Of a DNA stretch of 64,000 bases, positions 33,937 through 41,804 are shown one piece after another. The notes beneath the pieces are model-generated. The model was not told the origin of the DNA, made no database searches, and saw only the letters and a program-made list of their open reading frames with translations. How positions within the stretch are numbered: the first letter of the stretch is position 1; every line of letters begins with the position of its first letter. Location of the stretch: NCBI RefSeq assembly GCF_029080175.1, contig NZ_JARFJC010000042.1. The stretch is one strand, 5' to 3'. Source of the stretch: Luteipulveratus flavus (GTDB lineage Bacteria > Actinomycetota > Actinomycetes > Actinomycetales > Dermatophilaceae). Both the position numbers and the translations under genes were made by a program.

Positions 33937-34452
33937 GTGATCGCCGTCGCCATCGTGTTCATCGTCATCGCCGCACTTCTGGTGCTGTGGTTCGCCTTCG
34001 CCACCGGTGACTCGCCGGACGTCGATCTCTCGGCTGCCGGGTTGGACGTCCACGTCGGCCCGTTCGTCGTCTTCCTGCTGGGCGCCGTCGCCATGGCGCT
34101 CGCGCTGGCCGCGCTGCGGTTCTTCTACTGGGGCACCCGCCGCGGCGCCCGGAAGCGCCGCGAGCGCAAGGAGCTGGAGCTCCAGGCGCGCGAGACCGCC
34201 AAGCAGCGCGACGAAGCCGTCGCCGCGCGAGAGCGTGAGCACGCCCGCCTCGCCGAGCGCGAGCGCTCCGCGGACGGTCCGCTCGACGGCCGTGACGTCG
34301 ACCCGACCCGGGCAGATCACGACGCCGGTCGCCTCGGTGACCGGACCCGCGACGGCGACCTCGGTGGCGACCGGCGCGCCGGAGCCGACCTCGACGCCGA
34401 CGGACGCCCGCTCGGACGGCACGACGACCTTCCGCCCGAGCCTCGCCGCTGA
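33937..34452 (+). CDS. Two-helix membrane protein with charged tail
   Basis: A 171-residue protein. Two transmembrane segments (residues 2-23 and 40-62) are followed by a basic patch (RRGARKRRERK), a coiled coil with heptads up to residue 110 and a disordered Asp/Arg/Gly-rich tail. AGGAGG precedes the GTG start. This resembles unnamed envelope proteins of actinobacteria; no function can be given. It is downstream of the helicase and may be co-transcribed with it. Confidence 0.75.
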   Translation: MIAVAIVFIVIAALLVLWFAFATGDSPDVDLSAAGLDVHVGPFVVFLLGAVAMALALAALRFFYWGTRRGARKRRERKELELQARETAKQRDEAVAAREREHARLAERERSADGPLDGRDVDPTRADHDAGRLGDRTRDGDLGGDRRAGADLDADGRPLGRHDDLPPEPRR

Positions 34453-34499
34453 GCGCTGCCGAGGGCGACCGGCCGAGTACGGCCTCGCACCAGTCGATC

Positions 34500-35645
34500 T
34501 CAGCCGATCAACTCCAGCACCGCCCCTTCGTGCAGCGCCCGGTACACCTCGTCGCGGATCGCGTTCGCGTCCTCGTGCGTGAGGGTCCGGTCCAGCGGAC
34601 GCAGCGTCAGTCGCACCACGGCGTTCACCTGGCCCGGCCGCAGCTGCAGCCGTCGGCGCGCCCCGTGCGGGAGGTCGTCATGCGACGTCCGCGCCACGAG
34701 ACGAACCTCCTCGAGCAGGGTGACGCGGTCTCCGAGGGCCGTCCGCACACGGTCGCCGATGGTCTCCTCGTCGACGGACCGGTCCAGGACGACGGACAGG
34801 TCGCGGCGCACAGCCGGCTGCATCGAGACCGGCCTCCATCGTTCGAGGTCCAGCATCTGCTCGCGGACGCGCGAGTCGGTACTCCCGATGAGTCGGATGT
34901 CGTGAATTCCCTTGCGCAGCATGAGGGCTCGTTCGAGCCCCAGGCCGAGCGCGAGTCCGGACCAGACCTCGGGATCCAGGCCACAACGGCGTACCAGGCC
35001 GGGGTCGACGAGACCGCACTCGGCCAGCTCGAGCCACTCGCCACCGTACCGTACGTCGATCTGGCGGCCGCTCTCGGTGTACGGGTGGTCCGCCTCGACG
35101 ACGCGCCATCGAGCACCGGGCAGGACCGCGTCGACGAGCGCAGACGCCATCGCGATCAGGTCGTCGGTGTCGAGCCGCTGCTGCCGGTCGGTGATACGCC
35201 ACAGGTCGACCTGGTGCGGCGTCCCGAGATGGGTGCGGTCGATCGCGTCCCGGCGGTACACCGGGCCGGGCAGCGCGTACAGCCGGTCGGTCACGGCGAC
35301 CGACCGGTCCGCGGCGACCGGCCGGTCCGCGAGCGCGTCCAGCAGAGGCGGCACCCCGGCCGTCGTGTGGCTGCGCAGCATGACCGCCGGCCCGACGTAC
35401 CGGCTGTAGCGGGCGTCCCTGGTGATCGCTGCCCGGTCGTACCCCAGGCGGTCGTAGTTGTCCTGGACGCTCACGAGCGGGCTCGTGCGGACGATCTCGG
35501 TCTCGGTGCCCGGCCACAGCGCACGCAGGGCCTGGAGAATCGCGTCGAGCAGGCGCTGCAGGGCGTGAGAGCCCTGGTCGGAGTCGGTCAGGTCGCGGAG
35601 GTCGAGCGCGCGGCGGACCTCGGCCGGAGTGAGGTACGTGGTCAT
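34500..35645 (-). CDS. Free-standing PheRS-like ligase: PheS catalytic core fused to an FDX-ACB domain
   Basis: A 381-residue class II ligase resembling phenylalanyl-tRNA synthetase alpha. LRSHTTAGV (90-98) matches the PheS LRTHTSPVQ segment, VYRRDAIDRTH (129-139) is motif 2, HQ at 144-145 is conserved, and LALGLGLERALMLRKGIHDIR (231-251) is motif 3. Residues 270-380 are an anticodon-binding FDX-ACB domain normally found at the end of PheT. The layout is that of monomeric mitochondrial PheRS. The N-terminal tRNA-binding coiled coil is missing, and the phenylalanine-pocket motif, normally FPFTEP, is DHPYTES (186-192), so the amino acid may differ. GAAGGACC precedes the ATG. Not the housekeeping enzyme; substrate unknown. 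Confidence 0.85.
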   Translation of the reverse strand: MTTYLTPAEVRRALDLRDLTDSDQGSHALQRLLDAILQALRALWPGTETEIVRTSPLVSVQDNYDRLGYDRAAITRDARYSRYVGPAVMLRSHTTAGVPPLLDALADRPVAADRSVAVTDRLYALPGPVYRRDAIDRTHLGTPHQVDLWRITDRQQRLDTDDLIAMASALVDAVLPGARWRVVEADHPYTESGRQIDVRYGGEWLELAECGLVDPGLVRRCGLDPEVWSGLALGLGLERALMLRKGIHDIRLIGSTDSRVREQMLDLERWRPVSMQPAVRRDLSVVLDRSVDEETIGDRVRTALGDRVTLLEEVRLVARTSHDDLPHGARRRLQLRPGQVNAVVRLTLRPLDRTLTHEDANAIRDEVYRALHEGAVLELIG

Positions 35646-35845
35646 GGTCGGTCCTTCGGGTCGTCCGGTGGTGGGATGACATCACCCCCGGCCGGACGGA
35701 CGCGGACCTAGCGGCGCGAGCGCCCTGCCCCGCGGCCGAGCACCGGCCGGGGGCGGATAAATCGCTGCACCTGCTGCATCTCTCCAGCGTACGTCGCTCC
35801 GTGCCGCGGCCACAGCGAGTTCCCGCGGCGCTCCCCGCGGCGGCC
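35646..35845. other. Intergenic region, no feature seen
   Basis: Between the end of the TadG-like gene and the start of the PheRS-like gene I see no credible gene. Confidence 0.5.
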
Positions 35846-36208
35846 TCATCGCCCCGGTTCCGCCAGGCCAGCACGGCTGCGTGCAGTCGCATCGCCCAGG
35901 CCGGGGACCGAGGCGGGCACGCTGACCAGGACCACGGCATCGGTGGAGCTCGCGGTGCACTCCAGCAGCACCCCGCCGTTGGTCACGGCGAGACGGCCGG
36001 CTGCCGCACACGGCGCAACGCCCGGGACCGGGTTGAGAACGCGGTCGGCTGCGGCGAGCGCTGCGAGGTCGGCAGCCGTCCGCGCGCGGGTGCTCGCATG
36101 GGCGGCACTCACCAGCGCCAGGCCACCCATCAGGACCAGGAGCAGGACGCCGCAGACGCCGACCATCACCACCGTGCCGGAGCCGAGGTCCGCGCGCCGC
36201 GACCTCAT
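35846..36208 (-). CDS. TadE/TadG-like minor pilin (helicase/secretion neighbourhood)
   Basis: A 120-residue protein of the actinobacterial Rv3654c-like family (TIGR03816). A short basic start (MRSRRADLGSG) precedes one transmembrane helix (residues 12-35), with a Gly just before it as a possible processing site; the rest is an extracytoplasmic domain with a Cys pair. It is a pseudopilin of the Tad system. The start overlaps the TadE stop (ATGA). Confidence 0.82.
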   Translation of the reverse strand: MRSRRADLGSGTVVMVGVCGVLLLVLMGGLALVSAAHASTRARTAADLAALAAADRVLNPVPGVAPCAAAGRLAVTNGGVLLECTASSTDAVVLVSVPASVPGLGDATARSRAGLAEPGR

Positions 36209-36621
36209 GACCCCTCCCCGGCGGCCTGCTCACGCTGGGCCCGGGCGGAGGCGGACAGCTCGTCACGACCGAGCAGCCAGCCGAACGGCCCCGGTACCGG
36301 ACTGCGCACGGTGACCTGCACGAGCTCCTCCTGCCCGCCCGTGACCACGGTTGCTCCGGCGGGCGCGTTGCGTCGTCCGGCCTTCTCGACCGCGGCCGCC
36401 GCATCGCCGCGGGCCGCGCTCCGAGCCGCCACCCGCGCGGCGTCCGCACAACGGATCTGGTCGATACCGATCACCAGCGCATTCAGCGCGATGGCCAGCA
36501 CCAGGACGACGGCCGGAACGGCGGCCGCGAGCTCCGCCGAGACCATGCCCGCGGCACGGTCCGGACCACGACCCCGTTGCGCCCCGGTCGTGTCCCGGGC
36601 TCGCAGCCGCCGGACCGTCAC
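36205..36621 (-). CDS. TadE-like pseudopilin
   Basis: A 138-residue protein. The basic leader ends in AAG, followed by MVSAELAAAVPAVVLVLAIAL: Gly at -1 and Glu at +5 match type IV/Tad prepilin peptidase processing. The helix is followed by a small domain (residues 60-138). GTG start at 36621 overlapping the pilin stop. Minor component of the Tad pilus. Confidence 0.85.
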   Translation of the reverse strand: MTVRRLRARDTTGAQRGRGPDRAAGMVSAELAAAVPAVVLVLAIALNALVIGIDQIRCADAARVAARSAARGDAAAAVEKAGRRNAPAGATVVTGGQEELVQVTVRSPVPGPFGWLLGRDELSASARAQREQAAGEGS

Positions 36622-36836
36622 GAGACCGTGCTCAGCGCGGACTGGATGATGGCGCTCAGGGCCGACTTCACCGCGCCTGACTTGATGACGGCGATCAGCA
36701 GCGCGGCGAAGGCCACCGCGGCCAGGGTGCCCACCGCGTACTCGGCCGTCGTCATTCCTGCCTGCCGGCCGCGCGAGACCGCAGCCCGCCATCGCCGCAT
36801 GACACGACGTCGAGCGCCAAAGGTCGTCGAACTCAT
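36618..36836 (-). CDS. Flp-type pilin, DUF4244 family
   Basis: A 72-residue prepilin. The leader (residues 1-27) is basic and ends in QAG; mature sequence starts MTTAEYAVGTLAAVAFAALL, with Glu at +5 and Tyr at +6 as in Flp pilins. This is the probable main fibre subunit of the Tad pilus. GGAGG precedes ATG 36836. The 113-base gap separating it from tadC upstream could hold its own promoter. Confidence 0.88.
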   Translation of the reverse strand: MSSTTFGARRRVMRRWRAAVSRGRQAGMTTAEYAVGTLAAVAFAALLIAVIKSGAVKSALSAIIQSALSTVS

Positions 36837-36949
36837 TGTTCCTCCAGGGGTTTTCGTGATCCGTGGGTCTTTCCCGCGGACGTCATAGGTCAGCGCGGTT
36901 GCGCCGTGCCGTACGAGACGGCGTACGAGGTGACCGGGCGGCCACCCGG

Positions 36950-37525
36950 TCAGGGCATGCCGGCCATCAGCTCCGAGGCCAGCGCACCGACGATCGGGAC
37001 GACGGTGAGCAGCCCGAAGGCGGGCAGGAAGCACAGGCCGAGCGGGATGACGATCCGCACCGACAGCCGGGAGGCCGACTCCTCGAGCCGCCGCCGCTCG
37101 ACCTCCCGCACGTCGCCTGCCGCACGCCGCAGCAGTGGCCCGGGCGGAACTCCGGCGAGGGTCGCCATCGACATGGCCTGCGCGGCCGGCCGCCAGACCT
37201 CCGGCAGCCCTTCCCAGGCGGCGGCTGGATCCACACCCCATCGCAGCGCCGCGGCGACATGGCGCAGGTGCGCGGCGACGACGGGTCCGGCGTGCGCCGC
37301 GACCTCTTCCACCGCACTGACCACGGCAGCTCCGCTCCCCAGCGCCAGCGACAACAGGTCCATGGCCTCGGCCACGGCGAGCCGGCCCTCGCCCGAGCCC
37401 TTCCCGACGACCGGACCGCTCGCAGCGACCGGCGCGACCTGGGCGGCCACCGGCGTCGCTCCGCGTCGGGCGGGCCAGAGGCAGAACGCCAGCAGCGTCA
37501 GCAGCCCCACCAGGCCCGCACTCAT
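36950..37525 (-). CDS. TadC-like type II secretion F-domain protein
   Basis: A 191-residue inner-membrane protein. One hydrophobic helix at the N-terminus, the T2SSF domain (AEAMDLLSLALGSGAAVVSAVEEV, then MATLAGVPPGPLLRRAA), and two C-terminal helices. It is shorter than typical TadC (about 290). Start overlaps the TadB stop. It forms the inner-membrane platform with TadB. Confidence 0.85.
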   Translation of the reverse strand: MSAGLVGLLTLLAFCLWPARRGATPVAAQVAPVAASGPVVGKGSGEGRLAVAEAMDLLSLALGSGAAVVSAVEEVAAHAGPVVAAHLRHVAAALRWGVDPAAAWEGLPEVWRPAAQAMSMATLAGVPPGPLLRRAAGDVREVERRRLEESASRLSVRIVIPLGLCFLPAFGLLTVVPIVGALASELMAGMP

Positions 37526-38229
37526 ACGAGCCCTCGTTCGGCCGTCGCCGAGCGCACCATCCGACGCACGGTCCAGCGCCCCACCAGCAGGAGAGCCACC
37601 CCGGGCAGACCGGCGAGCAGGATGAGCGGACCGGAGTACGCCTGGGCAGGGCTCACGCCGATCAGCGGCGCGAGCAGCAGGCCGCCGACCGGCAGCAGCG
37701 TGAGGAGCTGCATGGTCGCCCTGGGCCCTGCCGTGAGCACCTGCACCCGACGTTCGTGCTCGAGCCTGGCCCGGACCGACTCGGTCGCGCTGCTCAGCGC
37801 GTCGGTCAGCGGGGTCCCGAGACGGTCCGACAGAGTCCAGGCGCGCCCTACTTCGGCCAGGCCGTCGACCTGCCGACGGCCGGCCATGTCGGTCCACAGC
37901 GGTCCGAGCTCCGCGCCCGCGTCGGCGGCGACCGCCATCTCCTCGAGGTCGCCGCGCAGGGAGGTGTCATCGCCCGTCGAGGTCCGGACGGCCAGGGCCA
38001 CCGCCTGCGCCGGCGGCACACCCGCCCGTACGGCTGGGGTGACCGACTCCAGGATCTGCAGGACCGCCTGCGTCCGGGCGCGGGCGTTGCGCGCCGCCCG
38101 CCCCGACCGGGGCCCAGTGGGCGGGTCGACCGCACCGGCGCGATCGGGCAGTACGAGACCTCGCCCTGGCGTCCGGGCCGGCCACAGCGCGAAGGCGGCC
38201 ACCAGCGTCACTACGGCGAGGGTCAGCAC
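37522..38229 (-). CDS. TadB-like type II secretion F-domain protein
   Basis: A 235-residue inner-membrane protein with an N-terminal helix, a T2SSF cytoplasmic domain (residues 55-155) and two C-terminal helices (LLTLLPVGGLLLAPLIG and PLILLAGLPGVALLLVG). It is coupled to tadA (7-base overlap) and tadC. GTG start. Platform component for pilus assembly. Confidence 0.86.
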   Translation of the reverse strand: MLTLAVVTLVAAFALWPARTPGRGLVLPDRAGAVDPPTGPRSGRAARNARARTQAVLQILESVTPAVRAGVPPAQAVALAVRTSTGDDTSLRGDLEEMAVAADAGAELGPLWTDMAGRRQVDGLAEVGRAWTLSDRLGTPLTDALSSATESVRARLEHERRVQVLTAGPRATMQLLTLLPVGGLLLAPLIGVSPAQAYSGPLILLAGLPGVALLLVGRWTVRRMVRSATAERGLV

Positions 38230-39365
38230 GGGTCACCATCCAGGGCGAGGCGTGCGCGCAGCACGTCCCACGCCGGGCCGGGGACGAGCCCGGCGCCGCG
38301 ACGCACCAGCCCCGGGGTGACCTCGACCCGGCCGTCGTCCCGGGTCAGCACGCCGATCTCGCTGACCTGCCGCAGACCCGCCGCGCGTCGGAGGTGGACG
38401 ACCACGCTGATGGCGCTCGCGAGCTGGGTTCGGACCGCCTGCGGGCTCATCCCGGCGAGCGCGCCGAGAGCCTCGAAGCGCGCCACGACGTCGGAGCTGG
38501 CGTTGGCGTGGACCGTGCCGCAGCCACCCTCGTGGCCGGTGTTGAGCGCACTCAGCAGCTCTCGCACCTCGGCGCCGCGGACCTCGCCGACGACCAGCCG
38601 GTCCGGGCGCATCCGCAGGCACTGGCGTACCAGCGTCGACAGCCCGACCTCGCCGCGTCCCTCGACGTTCGGCGCGCGAGCCTCCAGCCGGACCACGTGC
38701 GGGTGGGCGACCTGCAGCTCACGCACGTCCTCGACCAGCACGATGCGCTCGTCCGCCTCGACCTCTCGCAGCAAGGCACCAAGGAGCGTGGTCTTGCCGG
38801 AACCGGTCCCGCCGCTGATCACGAAGGCCTGACGGGCGCGGACGAGCCGCCGGAGCGCCGCGACGCCCACGTCGTCGACCGCTCCCCAGCGGTGCAGCGC
38901 CTCCAGGTCGGGACGGTCGCGCTGCGGGATGCGGAGGGAGATGTGTGCGGCTCCGTCCACGAGCGGCGGGAGGACCGCGTGGAGCCGCACACCGCCGGGC
39001 AGGAGGCCGTCGACGTACGGGCTGGTCTCGTCGAGCCGACGACCGGCCACACCCGCCAGCCGGACCGCGAGCCGCCGGACCGTCTCGGCGTCGCCGACCT
39101 CGACCTGGCTCCGGTGCAGACCCGAGCCACGGTCGATCCAGACGCCGGCCGTGCCGTTGACGAGGACGTCGGTGACGCCGGGCTCGGCGAGCAGGTCCTC
39201 CAGCGGCCCGGCGCCGAGCACGTCGGCGGAGAGCCGCTCGCGCAGCTCCTTCGCCCGGTCCGCCCCCAGCACCGCCGCGTCGTGCCGGGCGAGTGCGGCG
39301 ACGTTCCCCGGCGTGGGTGCCTGGCCGTCGCGGATGTGCTTCCAGATCGTGTCGCCGACGGTCAT
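38223..39365 (-). CDS. TadA/CpaF-type secretion ATPase
   Basis: A 380-residue hexameric traffic ATPase of the type II/IV secretion family (TIGR03819-like). The N-terminal domain precedes the Walker A SGGTGSGKTTLL; the Walker B region is RMRPDRLVVGEVRG and a histidine box lies in NTGHEGGCGTVHANAS. It powers pilin polymerisation. The ATG overlaps the CpaE-like gene stop. Confidence 0.93.
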   Translation of the reverse strand: MTVGDTIWKHIRDGQAPTPGNVAALARHDAAVLGADRAKELRERLSADVLGAGPLEDLLAEPGVTDVLVNGTAGVWIDRGSGLHRSQVEVGDAETVRRLAVRLAGVAGRRLDETSPYVDGLLPGGVRLHAVLPPLVDGAAHISLRIPQRDRPDLEALHRWGAVDDVGVAALRRLVRARQAFVISGGTGSGKTTLLGALLREVEADERIVLVEDVRELQVAHPHVVRLEARAPNVEGRGEVGLSTLVRQCLRMRPDRLVVGEVRGAEVRELLSALNTGHEGGCGTVHANASSDVVARFEALGALAGMSPQAVRTQLASAISVVVHLRRAAGLRQVSEIGVLTRDDGRVEVTPGLVRRGAGLVPGPAWDVLRARLALDGDPC

Positions 39366-40075
39366 GCCACCGCCCTCCGCTCGATCATGAGCTCGTGCAG
39401 CACCTCATCGGCCACCCGCGACAGGGCCGAGCGCGGCGCCCGCCCGGGTGCGACACCCCGCACCAGATCGGTCTCGACCGCGGACTCGTGACGCATCTCG
39501 GCGAGCAGCGGCAGCGCGAGCGCCTCGCAGACCTGATGGACCACCGCCTCGTCGACGTCGCGAGTCACAAGCCACGGCTCGGCATCGAGACCGACCAGGT
39601 GGTCGGCCATCACCTGTGCACCGGCCAGGCCGGTCAGCGTGCCGTGGGCGAGGAGAACCCAGGCGTCGGTCTGCACGGGCACGAACGGCCCGCGCGCGCG
39701 GTCCAGGACGACGACGTCCGACGAGCCTCGCAGCGCCTCGACGAGCGCTCGGGTCAAGCCGGCGTCGGGCTCGAACCACTGCCGGTCGAACGAGAGGGCC
39801 GCCACGCCGTCGGAGGTCGTCGGCAGCTGCTCGACGAGAGCCTCGGCATCGACCGCTCCCCGCAGGCCGTGCAGGTCGCGCCAGCGTGGTCCGTCCTCCT
39901 GCTCGAGCCCGAGCACGACGTCCAGACCGCCGCCGCCCGGGTCGAGGTCGACCGCGACCGTACGGTGCCCGGCCCGGGCCGCTCGGGTGGCGACCGCGCC
40001 GGCGAGCACCGAGGCGCCGCTGCCGCCGGAGCCGCCGACAACGGCGAGGGTGAACGCAGCCGTGGAAGAAGTCAT
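39362..40075 (-). CDS. CpaE-like ParA-family protein (Ssd-like)
   Basis: A 237-residue MinD/ParA relative. The P-loop is the deviant GGSGGSGAS at residues 14-22, lacking the usual Lys of GKGGxGKT, and VDLDPGGGGLDVVLG corresponds to the A' / switch region. In the family (TIGR03815, septum-site-determining Ssd in mycobacteria) it localises the Tad apparatus or affects division. First gene of the Tad operon. Short for CpaE because the receiver domain is missing. Confidence 0.85.
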   Translation of the reverse strand: MTSSTAAFTLAVVGGSGGSGASVLAGAVATRAARAGHRTVAVDLDPGGGGLDVVLGLEQEDGPRWRDLHGLRGAVDAEALVEQLPTTSDGVAALSFDRQWFEPDAGLTRALVEALRGSSDVVVLDRARGPFVPVQTDAWVLLAHGTLTGLAGAQVMADHLVGLDAEPWLVTRDVDEAVVHQVCEALALPLLAEMRHESAVETDLVRGVAPGRAPRSALSRVADEVLHELMIERRAVA

Positions 40076-40387
40076 GGCCCGATCGCATCGCGCCGGAACC
40101 CTCGCGGCCAGGTCGACGTCAGTCGTTGTGGAGGCCGGTGAGCCTGACCGCTGGGGTGTGGATGAGGGGACCTCAGCGGGCGGACCACCGGCCTCCCTCC
40201 ACGTCCGGATCCCTCGGACTGCCAGCGTCACTCACCGACGCGCAGGCTCCAGCCTCATCCGACGACGTCGGCTGGGTCGAGCCCGACGACGTCTCGGCGA
40301 CGACGCCGGCTCTGCAAAGCGCTACGACGTCCCGGCGACGATGCCGGCTCGGCGGAGCCTGCGACGCCGACCGGAGGAGGAGCTGGG
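40076..40387. other. Intergenic region before the Tad operon, with a 38-bp tandem repeat
   Basis: About 312 bases with no credible gene. Positions 40288-40325 and 40326-40362 are imperfect tandem copies sharing GACGTC-CGGCGACGA-GCCGGCTC; a shorter related piece lies at 40262. The Tad operon promoter should lie here. Confidence 0.55.
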
Positions 40388-40480
40388 ACAAAAGAAAAGC
40401 GACGGGCCCCGCTGGGGGGACAGCGGGGCCCGTCAGAAGCGCCTAACCCCGGGGGGGAGGGGCTGGTGCTTCGGCGCTCT
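40388..40480 (-). ncRNA. 6C RNA (actinobacterial small RNA)
   Basis: Read on the minus strand, two hairpins occur in order. Hairpin 1 pairs AGCGCC (40478-40473) with GGCGCT (40443-40438) and contains CCCC-T-CCCCCCC-GGGG. Hairpin 2 (40434-40401) has a perfect 13-bp stem and the loop GTCCCCCC. It is followed by TTTTCTTTTG, an intrinsic terminator tail. Two stem-loops with six or more cytosines each define the 6C RNA, known to lie near chromosome-partition and pilus genes of actinomycetes, as here. The 5' end is not defined. Role unknown. Confidence 0.88.
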
Positions 40481-40832
40481 ACCCGAAGGGAGCGCTCACG
40501 CCCATCTTCCGTGGTCGGCGGCCCCGGATGCAACGTCTGCAGGTCGTTGATTGTTCACATGCGAAGGTTCCCAGACAGGGTGATGGCACCCCGCCACGAG
40601 GGCGAGGTGCCATCGACCGTGACCTACCGGGTGACCAAGCGTGCATTCATTGGTTTGTCGCCCGGGGAACGAGCCCCGGGTCGAGCCGTCCATTAGTGAA
40701 CTGCCTGCGCGTGGGTGCCTGGGTCGGACACGGTGGCTATGGAGTTCTTCCCCTCGTTTCTACGCCGGTCGCGCCCGGATCTCAAGACTTGTTTCCGCAC
40801 CGGACGGGCGCCACAATGCTGCGCCCGGAGGA
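40481..40832. other. Structured intergenic region upstream of the 6C RNA
   Basis: About 350 bases. Hairpin 40582-40614 has a 9-bp outer stem (GATGGCACC) and a 4-bp inner stem; hairpin 40661-40680 has a 7-bp stem (CCCGGGG). A 37-codon frame starting at ATG 40583 on the plus strand is possible but unsupported. The 6C RNA promoter should lie in this region on the minus strand. Confidence 0.5.
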
Positions 40833-41690
40833 CTAGGAGATCCGCCCCGCCAGGACGGCGTCCGCGATGGCGAGCCCCTCCTGCGCCCCACGCCGGACGG
40901 CCTGGGCGCAGTGCGTGAGCCAGAGCGCGACACCCTCGGTCGTCCCGGACGCGTACGCGGCCAGGGCACCGGCGTACCCGGTGGCGCCCTCTCGTCCGTG
41001 ACCGAGCTCGGGGACGGCGACTCCGGTCGGGTCGAGGCCGCTCTGCTGCAGCAGCGCGCGCTCGAAAGCCCGCGCCACCAGGCCGTTCCCGCGGACGAAC
41101 GGCCTCAGCGTCGCGATCTCGCCGTGCGCGACGGCGGCCACGACCAGGGCGGGTGCGGAGTCGAGGGCGCCGACCACGTCGGCGAGCCCGCGGAGGCGCT
41201 CGGCGACGACGGCGGGCGGCGCTGCCGGGCCGACCTCGACCAGCTCGCGGGAGTCCTCCTCGCCCACCCGTGGACGGCCGACCTGCTCCGGGTCGAGGAG
41301 CGGCGCGCCGGCCGCGACGTGGAGCCGGGCGAGAGCCTGCGCCGGGGACACGCCGACGAGCGACCTGACGTGCTCGGTCTCCGCGGTGGCCTGGACGGCG
41401 GAGCGCAGCGTACGCATGACGTGGTCGTCCGCGTCCGGCCACGACAACGCGCCCCGCATCAGGTCACGGACCACGGCGACGTCGACCTCGGCGCCCTCCA
41501 GCGCGGCGCTCGCGCGGGCGCCGCGGACGCGCGACTCGGCGGCCGCCTGCGGGATACGCCGCCGCAGCGCCTGGTGCCACCGCAGCTCGGTGCAGGCGTC
41601 GCGCGCGGCGTCGACCGCCTCGGCGACTCCCGGCAGGTTCTGCAGGGCTCGCAGGCTCTCGACGACGTCGGGGTCACTCACGCCCGACAC
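40833..41690 (-). CDS. Fic-fold protein with degenerate active site
   Basis: A 285-residue protein built like Fic AMP-transferases. The inhibitory-helix motif S-x3-E-G is seen as SAALEG (Ser61-Gly66). The active loop, normally HPFx(D/E)GNGRxxR, reads RPFVRGNGLVAR (196-207): the catalytic His is Arg196, the metal-binding acid is Arg200, and the first Arg is Leu204. It is therefore probably inactive as a transferase, or uses a different chemistry. GTG start. The position between acetate transport genes and the 6C RNA/Tad locus is one where actinobacteria often have a gene called oxidoreductase; that name is not supported. Confidence 0.78.
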   Translation of the reverse strand: MSGVSDPDVVESLRALQNLPGVAEAVDAARDACTELRWHQALRRRIPQAAAESRVRGARASAALEGAEVDVAVVRDLMRGALSWPDADDHVMRTLRSAVQATAETEHVRSLVGVSPAQALARLHVAAGAPLLDPEQVGRPRVGEEDSRELVEVGPAAPPAVVAERLRGLADVVGALDSAPALVVAAVAHGEIATLRPFVRGNGLVARAFERALLQQSGLDPTGVAVPELGHGREGATGYAGALAAYASGTTEGVALWLTHCAQAVRRGAQEGLAIADAVLAGRIS

Positions 41691-41745
41691 CCTAGATCGG
41701 TTGCGCAGAACTCCCCACCGCCGGACGACGCGAGCGCCATAGTGA

Positions 41746-41761
41746 TGTGATTCCCGTCACA
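41746..41761. promoter_or_regulatory. Consensus Crp/GlxR-type site upstream of the acetate symporter operon
   Basis: TGTGATTCCCGTCACA is a perfect TGTGA-N6-TCACA match, centred about 51 bases before the DUF485 start codon. GlxR sites precede acetate uptake genes in corynebacteria. A Crp-family gene lies at 63391. Confidence 0.7.
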
Positions 41762-41804
41762 CTGATCGACCACGGTGGCCTCGCCCACCCCCGGAAGGAG
41801 CGTC

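Noticed and set aside
40583..40696. Possible 37-residue small protein on the plus strand
   Set aside because: It spans two strong hairpins in a non-coding gap, has only a weak AGGG ribosome site and shows no recognisable domain.
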